Notes: generated by a model from the letters alone, not told the origin. A stretch of DNA of 64,000 nucleotides from Opisthocomus hoazin (GCF_030867145.1 NC_134421.1:22327979-22391978), one strand, 5' to 3'; counted from the stretch's first letter, positions 24,955-39,900 are shown. Program-made: numbers and translations.

Positions 24955-27900
24955 GTACATAAATTTTGAGTCCTGATTAAGAGACTTTGAATAATAAAAT
25001 GCACAGACTGATATGTAAAAACCAAAATCCTGAGAGAAAATAGTTTTTAGTACACCCAAAGGTTCCAGAGACTCTCCCATGGAAGACTAGAACAACTTAT
25101 TATGTCCATTTTAAAGTTATGCTGCAAAGTCTTTCTTGCCAAAGTTTGCCCCACAGAAAAGAAGCTAAGGAAAATCTAGGAGTGTTTCCAGTAAGTGGCT
25201 AGCTGTTCAGCTCTGCGTTTTGGGCTTGCAGTGGCCTTCAGAGATCCCTCTGGTTGTAGAACTGCTTTGCTTACTTTCTGCTACAAAATGTACAATCCAG
25301 AGAGTTGTCAGTACATAGCTTTTAGTTTCCAATAAAGCAATTGCTTCAGTTGTCATTTTTGTTTTCGTGAATAAAGGTTTGCTGTGCTCTTCAGTGTAAA
25401 ACATTCGTTGGTGTTTGGTATACGTCAAAAGGAAGATTGGACTCTTGTTTCTGCTAACTTCTGGTTTTCCTTTTCTGTAACCTGTGTACAGAATCTGTGT
25501 ACGGCAGCCAGAGAACTGCCAGAGATGCACAGAGAGCTTGGGAGTGTGGATGATAGTATACTTATCTAGAAGGTTTCATCACAGTATAGTCTGTTTAAAA
25601 TTAGCACCTCTTTAGATTAGATAGAAGCAGTATCTTATTTATCTTAAATAAATAGCATTTTTTAACTTGAAATACCACTTTTGGTTTCTTGTCTAGACTT
25701 ACTGTTCAAGTAACTTTATTTCCTCTGTGTTGATTTCATGTAGAAAGGATGGGGGGTGGGATGGTTAATTCTGTTCTATATAAATTCTTACAGCTTTTAT
25801 TGTTGTAGCATCTGAGTTGTGCTAAGGCTGTCTCAAAGGACAAATGTGATTCGTGTGATGTATGGTGTTTTCTTTCACTCATCCTCTTTATAGGTGAGAA
25901 TGGTGTGTCTAGTGTGGAGTATTTTTTGGTGATATAGTTCCTTGTGGAGGTCTAAATAGGACTATATTTCCTGGTTTTGGCATAGTTTGGGTTTAGGTTT
26001 TTTTTTTTTTCCTACAGACTGGTCAAAGCTAGCTGAAGCATACATTCCACTCCGGAAGGAGGATGGTGTGATGATGGTGTTTAGCCATCGAGAGGGTTGT
26101 TTCTCAATTTCATAATGTGATTCTGACTTACTATCTCAGTGCCATGGCAGAAGGAAGGTCCTTTTTCTGTTTCTTACTTTCTTTAATTTCCACACTAGGA
26201 GCAGGCTGACCCAGCCAAAACAAGTGGAAGGCTTTCTGCTGGGGTTGTGTTTGGAGCAGGGTCTGAGAAGGCTTTGATGAGTGCCAGAGCCAGCGCAAAG
26301 GGGACGGCTGGTAGCCAAAGGAAGGCAGGGGAGAAGGCGGAGGGGGTGGAGTCATGATGCTGCAGAGAGCTGTGGGCTGTTCCTGGTCGTGGTGAGACTG
26401 CAGCCTCACAGTTTTCATGGATATTCTGTCAGCAGTGTAGATTCGGGTTTGTCTTTTAGCAAGGCTTTACTGTGCTTGAGACAGTTGCATCTTACTTAGC
26501 AGCAGTGTGGCTTAAGCATTCCCCAGTCCTCACTTAGCTCCTTATTCTCACACTGTGCTAGTCTTGCTCATGTAAGCTCTCTGTGTCGTGGTGTGGGCGA
26601 CAAAACTGGATCAAATAAAATGACGGGATAGTGGAGGAAGGTCTTCTCCCTCCCAGTTGGGGTCAGTTCCCTTACGTGGTACAAGGTGCAGCCTAACCTG
26701 CCACATGCTTAGAAGGACTGAAAAGCATCACCCAGGGCAGAGCAAAGTGGGACTCCGTAAGCCAAAATTACTGTCAAAGGTGCTTGCCGTGCATGAGCAC
26801 ACTGCCTGAAAGGTGGAGTTGGCAAGCAAAGTGGTCTGACAGGGGGCTTCATGTAATCCCTTGCATTCTTACCTACCTGTGACATACCGGCTGCAATTGC
26901 TTGGTGGTGTTCCTATACGATGTAAAGCATTGGAAACCATAGTTTAAGGTCTGTGGAACTTCAGCAATATTTTTGCTAGCATTTGTAATTCTCTTGAATG
27001 TTGAAATAGTTTTAATTGAATTGACAAGAAGAATTTACATGAGTAGAACATGAAAGGAAGACGACAGGTGTTGCCATTCTGAGGAGGATGGAAAGTGCTC
27101 CTGTGTCTCACTGAAAAAACGGTCAGAAGTGTTCTGTGACATAGGTTTTGATTTCTTTGTAATATTAATTCTTGTTCATGGAGCATTTTAAAACACAAAA
27201 TTACCACAAACTATTTTGTGATGATGTTCACAAACATGTGTTTTTGTTAATGTAGGGCTTTTTTGCATAAAAGCAAAAGTTATTTAAGAAAAAAAAATTT
27301 ATAGCCTTGCCTATATGGAGCATTGCACAATGTTTATCTTTTCTCAAATTCTGCCAACTGCTAATTATTTTTTGCTGAGTGTGAGATAGTTCATATTTCT
27401 ACATCAAGATCACATTCTCTGATTCATGTAGGGAAGTTGTCAAGATCCCACAGCAATCTTTCTGTAATCTGTGGTTGGGTACACTAAGTAGGTGATGCTT
27501 TGTTCCCGCAGTCCTGCCAGGTAACAGTAACAGAAGAAAGCTACGTATTTGTTGAAACAGAGTCTGTCATACACATAGAAAATAAAATTTTTAACAAATA
27601 CTGCAGTTATTCTTACCAGTATTTTTTTTAAACTGCAGTAAAAAACTGTATTCTGCATAGAAGTAAAACTATCAAGCTGACATTTTATGGGGTTGAAGAG
27701 CAGTTTTACCTTACACAACATACAGATCATGACATTTTAAGGGAGCAAGCATAGAACAGTCCTGGAAATACGTAGCTTATTTTGTAAAGCAAAGATAAGT
27801 TCACATAAAACTCTGATTGCCTGTCAGTCACCACTTGTACGTGTCATTTGAAAGGCTGATGCAGAATTCTAGTGGTTGCAATTATCTCTTTCAAACTGTA

Positions 27901-30900
27901 AATGTTGCATACAGCAGCATTATACAATGAACACTTCTTTGTCTTTTACTTAAGCAAAGAAGTGGATGAATTGTTTGAATGTGGAAAGTACTCGTACTCA
28001 TGAAAAAATGGGTATTTTTAGAAAGCAGTGTTCAAAAATGGCTTGGGCAGTAGTCTGACAACCATGTCCTTTGATGGTGCTGGCAGTTTAAGCGATCCCC
28101 CCAGAAGCTTAATCCCACTCTCTCATTGGCTCTGATGCGTCTGCTTCTGAGTGTTGCCGAGATCTGGGTTGAAGCCTTGATCTGTGCTAAGAATAGTCTT
28201 TGTCTGTCTGTCTGTTTGCTGGGCTGCTTTCAGCCTGCTTCGGTGTCCTGTTCCAGATCACCAAATGACGAACCAACCAGTTTCAGTTTCACCTACCAAG
28301 CTGAAGGGATAGGAGTGAGTAGGTTATAAGAGCTGAAAGTGGTACCAAAAGTAATGCCTTGTCGGGTCAAATTGCAAAATCGGCTTAGGCTGATGGTAGC
28401 TTGTATTTCTGCTGTAAGGGGAAGTCTTACCCACCCACTGCTCCTTCCCCTTCTCATACTCGCCTCCAGCTGCGTGTTCGTGCCTCCTTTCTTCTGCTGG
28501 TACAAGCATTTGCATGGTGGTGTGGTTGCAAAACCAGGATGCTGATCCAGGAGGAGTGAAAAAGCCTCAACCTGTTATGAAACAGTACCTTTACTGCGAT
28601 ATATCTGTATATTCTCTATATCATTGGGGGGCAGGGGGCAGTTGAAGAGGAGCATTTTTGTAATGGTGTAAATACTGGGAATTATTATTAATACATAATT
28701 GCAGGAAGTTCCAGAGTTTTTGAACTGCAAAAAGTTTAGAGAGTTACTCAGGAACTTAAGACAAAAATTTCAGTTTGAGAGTATCTGTAAACTCTGTGAA
28801 GACAAACTGCCTTTGTACTGCGAAAAGTCTGGCCCTATAGCAGCTGTGCTTCTTAATTTTTATTGACAAATAATGTAATGAATAATATTTTCCCACATAT
28901 ACCTTTGGCTGTAGCATGTGAAAAAAATTTAAAATATTGATAGTTATTAAAACACTTGCACAAATTGTGTCTGAGAGCATTCACAGAGAGATTTAAATTT
29001 GTTTCAAGATAGACTGCTTGCCAACTTCATGCATTTCATTAATTTTCTCTGATGTTCTTGGTAGTTCCCTGGTATAGAATTCTGTTGCTCTGTTTTTGCT
29101 GCTTTAACAGGAAAAACAGAACAGAAAAGGCTAATTGCTGTGTTTCCACTCCAGAAATTCTTTTGTCACTTTAAGTAAGCCATTAAGGTATAAGTATTTT
29201 AGTGTACCTGTACCACAGCTGTCGTGAGAGGTACTGTGTCTCATGAACATCAACAGTAATAAATATTCAGTCTGATTGATTCACATGGACTTGTCAATGA
29301 TGAATTGTTTTACTTAATGTGTTTCTGAATTTCAGTTTGGAAAGTATTTAAAAATGTGTTTAAAACAGTGAAACAAACAGAATTTTCCAACTAGCAAAAT
29401 TAAGCTATTAAATTAGATTACAAGCATTTGCAGTCCTTGTACAGTAAGTGTTTCAGACTTTCCATAGCCTTGTGCAGAGAAATCAGAAGTTGGTGAAACC
29501 TTAAGGTTTCATTCATTAATGTAGTGTATCCATCCTTATCCACTGTCAATCCATTACATTTGTTTCTTCTTTCTAGATTACCCATTCCCAGGGAGCTCTT
29601 AGACAAACACTAATGGATGGGACAGCACAACGAATACAGATTGTCCCTGCAGATTCAGGCCTCTCTCTACCACAACGTATACAGGTATGCTTCATCTGAT
29701 ATATTTTAAAAGCAGAGATGAACTATTTATTTCTGTCTGTTTTCACATATGGTTCTTTTTTATTTGTGTCACATTATTTCATTGTATGTAAATATTCAGC
29801 TCTGGATGGCAGAGATCTTTTCTGTATAGATGGGAATACAACATAATTCCAATGCTTCCTTTTTTTTTTTCTTTTTTTCTGCCTAAGAATTTTACGATTA
29901 CAAAGAATTATAACTACTGAACAGAAAAAGACTCTTCCCAATACTGTAATGACATTGCTCTTTAAAAGCTGAATAGTATTTAGATTTGGTAATTCAACAA
30001 AGTTGTTGGAACATTTCTACATTTTGAAGCAGGGAGGGAGGGAAATACTGCATTGTATCATTGACACAAGTCATGAAAAAGTGCAAGGCAACATATTGTC
30101 TGAGAACGATCCTGGTTTTTGATTGTCTCAACCAGTGTTACATGTGCCAGTATGCTAATTCGTAGCTTGGCCGGGTAATAATTGCCAATTCAAGTGAGGG
30201 TATGAAGTTTTTGGCAATGTAGGTAGTTAAATCAACGTAGATATGTGTATGTGGAGATTAGGAGGATTTGGGGAATGGAATTTTATATTTTATCCCTTAA
30301 AAGTCAATGCAAGTCTTTGCAAACATTTTATTTTTAAATTTAATTCTAGAGAAAAATAGCAACTGCAGAATAAATTTTACAAATACTGTCAGATATATGT
30401 TGTTGCATACAAAAACACTCATTTAAGCGAGCCAGCTGCTAGTATAATCTTGGCTGCTTTTTCTTTCGCTGGCTTCACTCTTCAGCATTTTCCTCTGTTT
30501 TTTCCTATTTCGGTGCGTTGCATTCAAACTTTCAACCTTCCGAGGCTCTTTACAACTGCCTGCCATGCACGATCTTTTGTTCTGTTGTGTCACCCCCTAC
30601 CTGTGCTGTAGTCATGGCACCAGGCTTATGTATCCAGTCGATCTTTTTTCTTTCAGCTGCCTCCACTCCTTTTCCATGCTTTGTGTACACCTGTACCTTT
30701 TATTAACTAATTTGTGTTAATCACTGTCTCTTTATCCTTTGTTTTCATTGTCAATACCTATATGCTATAGTGTCCCTGTAGTGTGAAGCCGTTTAATGTA
30801 ATTTCAGTGTCAGAGTTTGAATGTGGGACGATGACACATAAACCCATGAGCCTTTATTGTTGAACAGCAGGACAGTTCTGTTGGTTCACAGCCAGTGGCA

Positions 30901-33900
30901 GACTTCTAAGCCTTCTAGGTCAGCTTTTTTGGGGGGAGAACTATTTTTGGTTAGGCACTCTAGTTACTGTAAATATCATGAACGTAGAAGAATTGTATTT
31001 CTAGGGGTAGGGACCTTTGTATAGTTTTTCATTGTCTCATGTAGCTGGAAGGTCACTTGTTTCTAACCCAGCTACTTTGTCCCTTTTATCACCATGCTCA
31101 TTGATTCTTGCTTCAAAATGGATGGAAGGCGCTTTGGGGCGGTGGTTACCTCTTGATATGTGTGGAGCAACGCTTAGTCAAATGGCATCCTTCCTGCAGC
31201 AGGCATCTACAAACATGTCACCAACATAAATAATAAGAAATTAGATAGGAGAAAGAACTTAGTGGTGAAAACTTTCCTCAAAGCAGAATTTATGTGAAGA
31301 GTAAAATAGTTTATAGGAACAAATAGATCTCAGTGAAATGTTCAAAATCACTGTTAAATTGATTCATTTTGAGTTTCTATTTTCATTCAGTATTTTTTTC
31401 TTTGTTTTATTGTGGTTAAATACACATAAGTAATATCTCAAATCTTGAAATACAAAATCCTCAGTAAAATGTTCTTTAAAATATGTTTCATTAGTCACCC
31501 TTTTCAGGGAATGCTAACGTTTCTCTAGGATAAAAGTTAAATGTCACATTTGTTGTTAAACAGACATTTCTGTTCAAAACCAGCTCTGTTATAAACAGGC
31601 GGATTAGTCCTCTGTTCAGACACTTTTTTTTTCTAAAATAGGAACACAGAATTTTTGAGGTATTTTATTTATCAAAATGATGTTCAAATGGAGGTTAAAA
31701 CTTATTAATGGACAAGCCTTAAAAGCAATAAAGGAAAATGCTGTCCTCCATTATCATCAGGGTGCTTCCATGAAATATATGGGTGAAGTATTTTTTAAGC
31801 AGACAATCCTGAATTAATATGTTCCTGGTTTAGAACATTATCCCTTCAGCGATAACGAGTTTCAGATTATTAAGAAACATAATGTGTTGTCACTGGGCCC
31901 TGCTGGATTCCCTTGAGAAGATACGTGGTTGTCTTTTTCTTCTGATTATTTTTTTTCCTCTTATCTCAATGTTTAGGTACTGCCACTTGTTGTGCTTTGG
32001 TGGACTGCTCCACTTTCAGAGTCCCACTGTGATTTAGGTGGAGTTTTTGCAGGTATATGGCCATAAGAGGTCAGCTGCAGACAGACTGTGCTTAATTGTT
32101 TAAACTGCTTTCTCTTACGCTTCTGTCAACTGTCAAATGCTTGACAGCTGCAGAAACCATTTGTGCAGATGGAATAGCTTTTTATGGACATTAACATAAC
32201 GCTATACCTACTGTATAATGCAGTGAAAACTACATGGGCATCCCCTGAGAACTGCAGGAAGCCACCTGAAGAACTGGGATGCTATTTTTTAAAACGGGTT
32301 GAAGTGAATTGTGTGAAGTAGCGGTGGTTCTTCTGCCTACCATCCTGTCATATTTTTCTACAAGTATATACCTTTTAAAAATGCAAAGCTGGACTATAAT
32401 ATGAAAGCAGATAATTTAGCATATATATCCAAAAAATAATTTCAACTTTAGTTCAAATTTGTATCTTCACTGTTTGGGACATGCTGGCTTTTGAATTGGT
32501 TTTCTACTACACTTTGTATAAACCGAACTAGATAAAATATATGCCTTTTCTTGATGTACACAGATTTTCACTTTTAAGTTTTAATAGGAAGACAGATTTT
32601 AGATAAGAGTATCTTTCAAAGAGCATGTCTGGAAATTCAAAAAACAGCACAGAGTGTTTGGCTTTTGTACATGTATGCACCCTGTTGCGGATAACGTGCA
32701 TTGGATTTCTCCTAATCCCAATAAAGTAGATGTGTTCGGAGAGAAGGGGAAGGGAACATCAGCTACTTTGAAAATAGCCATGAATGACACAGGAGAAATA
32801 AAGTTTGTATAAATGAAGAAAAACTGAATGGAAGGAGAAAGCTAACCGAAGAAGGGAATTAAAAGGGCAAGAAGTTTGCCTTCTGAAGAATATAGAACCA
32901 ACATAAAGGAACTGAAAGGAGAAAGAAGGGACTGCAATGGTCATTTGTTGTCCCGGACATGTGGATACCTGAGAAAACTGAATGGAAAACCCTGTATTAA
33001 TCATGTTGATAACTATTGTGGGGTTTTTGCATTGTCTTCCCACCCTACTCCTCAAATCTCATAATAATTTATGTTCTTTTCTTATATCTTTAGCCTCTGG
33101 AATTTTATCATCTTACCTGGACTGCTCTCTTAAATAAGCTTTTAATTGTGTTTTGCAGCGAAAGAAATTGAAATTTGAGCCATTAAAATGTTAATAGCAA
33201 AAGGCCACCTGAAGGAAAGAGATTCCTTTTGTGTATTTTGCAATGCAAAATTTCTGAATATTTGTAAGTGGCAATATAGGTTTATTTCTGCTGAAATTAG
33301 GTACTCAATAATTTATATCTCGCTGCTTATCTTTTAAAAATGTGAGCTGTACACAGGTTTTTGAAACAAATTTAAATATATTGAATATTTAGATATAGTA
33401 ATAAGCTAGTTGTGAAGGTGCAATGGCAAAGTCGATAGACTTGTGTGAAATTATGCCTCATTCAGTTTCTTTGTGCCCCTGTTCTCCACCTAAAAAATAT
33501 AATTAATATTGCTGCTGTAATTAGATGAAACTAATTATATTAAGTGTTAGATCATGAAATAAATAATTTCATCAGTAATAAGGACCATATAAATATTAGG
33601 GATGGATAGATGGACATAAATGGTTGTAAGTAAAAAAAAAAAAAATTAATAGGACCTATTTTATTGATCTGTAATTCAGAAATAGTTTTCAGGAAAGTCT
33701 TTGTGGGGTGATTCTCCTCAGTCTCCAGAATAAACCAAGTAGTTTTCTGTAAAGGCATTTTGATGGAGAAAGGCAGGAAGTGACTGAAAGTGAGATTTAT
33801 AATGGAAGATATATGGAATCTTGATTATTTTCTCTGAGGATTATAATCTTCTAACAATGTTGGCAAAAAATGGAGTTCAGTGGAGGATTGTTTAATAAAG

Positions 33901-36900
33901 TTCTGCTGTATTTGTCGTTGAAAAATGGGAATAAAATAGGAAAACCAGTACGTAGGTCTGTTCTTGATTATGAAGTGAAACATGAAAATAAGTTTTTTCC
34001 TGTTAAAAAAAATGGCAAGGAGGGAGATTCTGGTTTATTGAATTTATTTAGGAATATGTAAGTTAAAAAAAAAAGCCCACCCACCCCCCTCCCTAAAAAT
34101 GAAGCCTAAAATGTATATACAAGTGCAGCAAGATTATTGCTTTTCTTGCTGTTTGATGCTTACTTTTTTCGTTTGGAAGTCTACATTTAAGTTTCTTGTT
34201 TAAGCAGCCAATCTGTGAGGTGCTAAGCATGTGATATGCAGGGAGTTCAAGAGTTAAGATTTCTCATAACCTGACAGGTCCTAGGGCTGAGCTACAGGCG
34301 TACCTTGAATTCTGGGTGCTAGAATTGTCAGGGGTTTCAGTAGCGGTGTAAAAGCATGGGTCAGTTGGAAAACTTGGGTGTGAATTCAGGTTTTGACTTC
34401 AAATACCCTTGATTGAAGTGTGTTTCAAATACAGTGAAAATCCAAGGTTTCGCCTGAGTTTACGTCACGCTTGTGTGACAGAGGGGAGGATGATCCTGCT
34501 TCACAAATGCCAAAGGCAAAATTCCCGTTTTCTGCAAGTGCCCGGATTGGGCCCCAAAGGTGAACTGAAGTTACCATAACAATTTGAGATAAATGTATTA
34601 TTAGATTGTCACAGATCAGCAGACGGGCCAGAAGATTCAGATTGTTACAGCACTTGATCAGAGCTCAGCAGGCAAGCAGTTCATCTTAACAAATCATGAT
34701 GGCTCTACCCCAAGCAAGGTGATCCTTGCCAGACAAGATTCCACTCCAGGAAAAGTTATCCTAGCAACTTCAGATGCTGCAGGTGTCAACCAACTGTTTT
34801 TTGCATCCCCTGATATATCTGCACAACACATCCAGGTAGATAATCCACTTTATTTCATAATTTTGGTTCAAATGGGATAAGAAGAGATGTTTTATTTCCA
34901 AATATGTCTGTCTGGGTTCTCCTTTTTTGAGTTTTTTTTTTAACAGTATACTTTACCTTGCATTAGGACTTAGTATGAATACTTAGAAATTCCGAAGAAA
35001 ACTCCCCCCCCCCCCCTTTTTTTTTTTTTTTGGTAAATGTATTGCTTTTATACCCTGGCTCATGAGATTAGAAAAATACTGCTTTTTTTATTGTCATTTC
35101 CAGCTCCTGCCTTACCAACAGTCCTTCTTTATTTCTGTTTCATTGACTCTCTGTCTGATTTAATATATTGTTGGAAACATTCTTTTCTCATTTGTCTTTT
35201 ATCACTTAACATTTCCTTCTGCTTATTTTCCTTTTCGTACGCTGTTGTAACTACTTTTCAGCTATATGAATTGTTCTCCAAGGTAGTATGTCCAAGAGAT
35301 TATTTAGTAGGGAAGTACATTACTCAGTGGGAGCGGGAAAATAACGCTAAAGGTTTTGGGTTTACTAATGTGATACTGTAACTAGTCAGGGTTGTAACTC
35401 CCTAAACTGGTCCCCAGTGCACCTTGCTCCCATACAGATTGCATGTGCTGCTTCCTTAGTCCTCGTCCTCCAGCTTCCAAGCTTTCTGCCCCATATCCTC
35501 CCATGGCAAGGATGGGATGGCACTGGTGTGAACAGTGTGAAGAACATGCACAGAAGACCTGGGAGATGTGAGCTCCTTCGCATGAAGTAGGAGCTTACTG
35601 CACTTCAGCTAAAACCCAGTTATTGCATATTGTTTACCCATGTACACTTATGCTCCTGTTAAAATACATCAATGCGGTAGGCCAGGCAACGTTAAGATAG
35701 CTACAGTCCATTTAGTCCAGTATCTTACACTGGTGGCCAGAAACAGTTGCTTAAGTAAAAATACTAAAAACTAGACAAGTCAGTAATGATCCTTCTGAGC
35801 ATATCCTTCCAGTTCCATTGGTTGATGGTTTAGAGGAGCCTCCTGATTTGGAGCTGGCAGTGAGAGTGTTGTATCTGATAGCTGCCACTAAAGTTTAACA
35901 ATCTTTTTTGTTATTTATAAAGACCATAACAGCTTTGGTCTATATAATATCCTATAGTGTAATTGTATGTTGTGCAAAGAATACTTCAGTTAATTTGATC
36001 TTCTGAAAGAACTGTTTAATTAGGTGTCTCTTGCATTATAAGAAACAGCTGTAAAGGATTCTATTGTTTTTATAAATCACTATCATATCCTTTTTGAAGT
36101 AATCTCTTTTCAACTGAAGACTCCTGATGTTTTTTGTTTGTGCTCTTCTGGGAGCCAGTCCACTACTCTGATTCAGTACCGACATGTTGTGCAAGCTTGA
36201 AGCATATATCTGTATTATATATTACAAGTCTTTTTTTGAAACTCACAAATCTTTGCAAATGGACATCCAGGGCTCTTGCTCAAAAGAATTTGATAGCTAT
36301 GCATAGGGGAGCAGTAACGAAAGTCAATCCTGTTGAGAGGCATTTAAGCATGTTTAGTGGTATCATACATTTTGTATTTTAAGCAAACCTCAACAAAATT
36401 ATAAGCCAGATAACGGAATCACAGAATGGTAGGGGTTGGAAGGGGCCTCTGTGGGTCATCCAGTCCAACCCCCCTGCCGAAGCAGGGTCACCTACAGCAG
36501 GCTGCACAGGACCTTGTCCAGGCGGGTCTTGAATATCTCCAGAGAGGGAGACTCCACAACCTCCCTGGGCAGCCTGTTCCAGTGCTCTGTCACCCTCAGA
36601 GGGAAGAAGTTCTTCCTCATGTTCAGACAGAACTTCCTGTGCTTCAGTTTGTGCCCATTGCCCCTTGTCCTGTCGCTGGGCACCACTGAAAAGAGTTTGG
36701 CCCCATCCTCCTGACACCCACAGATGAGAAGTGTGCCACACTTGTTTAAAGAGCAAAATTCAGGTGTGGGGAAAGTCTGGACAAAAATTTAAATGTCCGG
36801 TTCTGGTTGTGCAGTCTGGGCAAAATAGGTTAGTTTGAGAGACAGCAGAGTATTCTGTCACTTCAGTTAGATTCTTCTGTTGTCAGTTAATATGTATTGA

Positions 36901-39900
36901 GTAGAGATTTTTTTCCCCCCACTTAAAGTTGATTAAATACAGAGTACCATTCATTTGTTGTTCAACTGCATCCTCTTTGGAATCTTTCATGTTTTCTGCC
37001 CTAAATGATCTTTTAATCTGCAATTTCCCTTATTTTGTTGTTCTTCTATAGCCTTCACTTGAAATGCCCATTCATTTCCTCTGCAAAAAACTTCTCCTTT
37101 ATTGCATCTTGTCTTTACATTGACTCATTTGGCAAGGCCCCTTTCGCCAATCATCTGTTTCACCTCAGTGATTCTTCATCTTCGTAACCAATTTTTATTC
37201 TTCACGTTCAAGGCCAGTTGATGAGTTCTCTGAGTCTAGAATTTTTATCTCCTCATGGGCCAAATTCTGTAGTCCTTCCTTATGTTGAAGTTCCCATTTC
37301 AGTGCAGGTTTCATTTATGGAAGGACTTAGAATTTTTTTATATATATGTTTTCTATATCACAATGAAAATACATAATGTTAATAATTAGGAAGGAATGAA
37401 AGGTCAATATTCTTTTAACTCGTCAGTATTATTTTTCTTTAAAAGATGTTGTATTAAAAGAAAACTTAATAGGTGAATGTCTGAGACAGTATTGTTAACA
37501 AAGGCTAACTAGAAAGAAGTATTCTTGTTAAACTTTCAAAAATAAGTGATTTCTGAATTTTCTCTATAGAAGGTAGGATACTTTCTCTTTCGGCAAGTTA
37601 TTTTTATCAGAGGTCCTGTTCTGAATATGCAAAGGAAAAATGAGAGTCTGACTTCACATTAAGACACAGTAGAAGTTAGAAACTCTTAAAACTTGTAAAC
37701 GATAATCTCTTTTTAATGGGAAGAATCATTTTTTCTTTTCTACTTTCCATAATTGTCAAGGTGCTGTTTGGCTGTTACTTGTGCTATGTGTGTTCCTTTT
37801 TTAAATTGAGTTTTTGCCATACTTTATTTATGTCACGGTGGGACAGAGTTTTTAAAGATCGAATGGAACGCTGCAGTGCCTTCCCTGTAGTGCTGGGGTT
37901 CCCATATTACGTGCTTAATGTAGCCTTGCAGGTACCAGAGGTAAATGAACGAGACATGACAAGAATACCTTAATAATGTCAAACTGTTACTGAAAGCCAA
38001 ACTATATACTGCTTGATACTTAATGGCAGTGTCCAGAGTACAGTTTGTATAGGTCCACCATTTGTGTGTAATCTAAAAAAGGGAGTTAATAAATCTGACT
38101 GTAGATATAGTAGCCTTTGTAAGGGATTTTTTTTGTTCCATCTGTTTAATGCTTTGTACTATGAACAAGTCATTAGGATATAAAAATGAAAATGAACGAA
38201 AGGTAAGATAAAAGTATGCAGATGCTAAATGTTTTTCAAAATGTCAGTCCATTCTGTAGAGGTAGTATTTAGATGAATGGAATCTTGAATTCTTTTCAGA
38301 AGTATTACAAGTAAAACTTTTGTTCCATCCTGAAAAGGAGCACGGTGGCATGGCGGGTGACTACTTTGAGTCTATGAAGACTGTAAAATCCAGTCAAGAA
38401 AACCTCCTATTATGTAGAAACATAGGCATGAAATTTATTTTAATCTTTCTTGATGATGAGAAAAAGAAAAATGAAATAAATGAAATTCACACTTTTTTCC
38501 AGATTTTAACAGACAACTCTCCCAATGAACAGGGCCTAAATAAAGTGTTTGATCTGTGTGTTGTATGTGGAGACAAAGCATCAGGTATTTGCTTTTTTCT
38601 TTCCTTTTTTTTTTAAGGTGGTGCAATTTTGTAAATGCAGTTTAAAATTCTTTTGAAGCTACATTACAGTTTGCATGCATCTAGGTGTATATGTATACAC
38701 ACGTGCACAAACAGAAAGGATACACTACTCTTTCAGTGGAGAATTATGTTAAATGTTAGTTTAGTGTCCCTAGGTAGTGCTTATTAATTGCTGGTTTACA
38801 TCATAAATTTAATGTTTTCTGCTAGATAATTCTGCCTTTTTTTCTTAGGCTGATACATTTTTTTTTTTCTAGTATAAAAACTTGGCTGATAAAATTACTG
38901 AAGCAACAACATTGAACGTTTTTTTTCTTAAAATAAGGTCAGACAGTGAATTGTGTTACTGTTGTCAAGTTCTCTTAAAATGTGCAAGAAACCTGTGCAA
39001 TTTTTAAATGTTAAACCAGTAGGCAAGGGAGACTTTGCAAGTATATGAAAGAAGCGTGAACATGAGATTTCTGCAGGACAGTTATTTGAAGAACAATTAA
39101 TAAAATTGTAAAAATGCATTATAATTCCAATAAAAATAAGCTTAAGAATAGTGTATTCATATATTGCCACCAAAGTAGAGTGCTAAGGTAAGAAAAGAAA
39201 AATGTTTCATGCACTGAATTTTATGTAATGTTATTAAGAGACTGGAAGAAAGTATAGTGGGAGCAGTGCACAGGAGGATTCGTTCTCCCACATTCCCTTT
39301 GCATGTGTGCCTGCCATCAGGTGTTCCAGATCTGTCAGAGCTGGATTACTGACAGGATGTCTTTTCTTTTTTGTTAAAAAAGAGAGAGAACTGCAAGGGC
39401 TGTTCCTCAGTATGGTTTAGCTGAAAGCTCCTTTTTCTTTGTGCTTTCTTTGTTACAAAAGATAATGGGGTGTAAGAGAGATGAGAGGTTTAACTTTGTT
39501 CTTTACTTACTTAGCTAAAATTAGTCTAAGTAGGGAAATGGTTAGAAGATTCGTATGGTTTGTCAGTGAAGTCTGTATGGTAGATCTCCAGTAATAGAAA
39601 AATGTGACAGCTGCAGTTAAATGCTCCTTTTGGGAAGCGACGTGGATAAAGTGTACAAAGATGGGGGACAAGGGGGAAGAAGTAGTTAGTGTTAGGGTAT
39701 CATCATGAAAAGTAGCAGGATGGGTAGTGGATTTCCTAGAAAATAAAAACAACTAAAATTTTGCTACTGCAGTAAAGTTTAGCATTAAAAATACAGTTCC
39801 TAGAGCTCTAAATACATGTCAGACTTCACCCATCTGGAAGGCAATTCCTGCCCAACGTAAGGCAAAGATGGATGGTCTGCTCCAGCTGGCAAGAATCCTC

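Larger units (their letters stand above)
34836..38502 (+). other. NR2C1: NR2C1 intron 4
   Basis: 3.7 kb. Contains a C13/T15 homopolymer junction (35004-35031), an ancient CR1/L3-like remnant (35700-36135) and a younger minus-strand CR1 3' end (36416-36720). The rest is unassigned AT-rich sequence. Confidence 0.75.
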
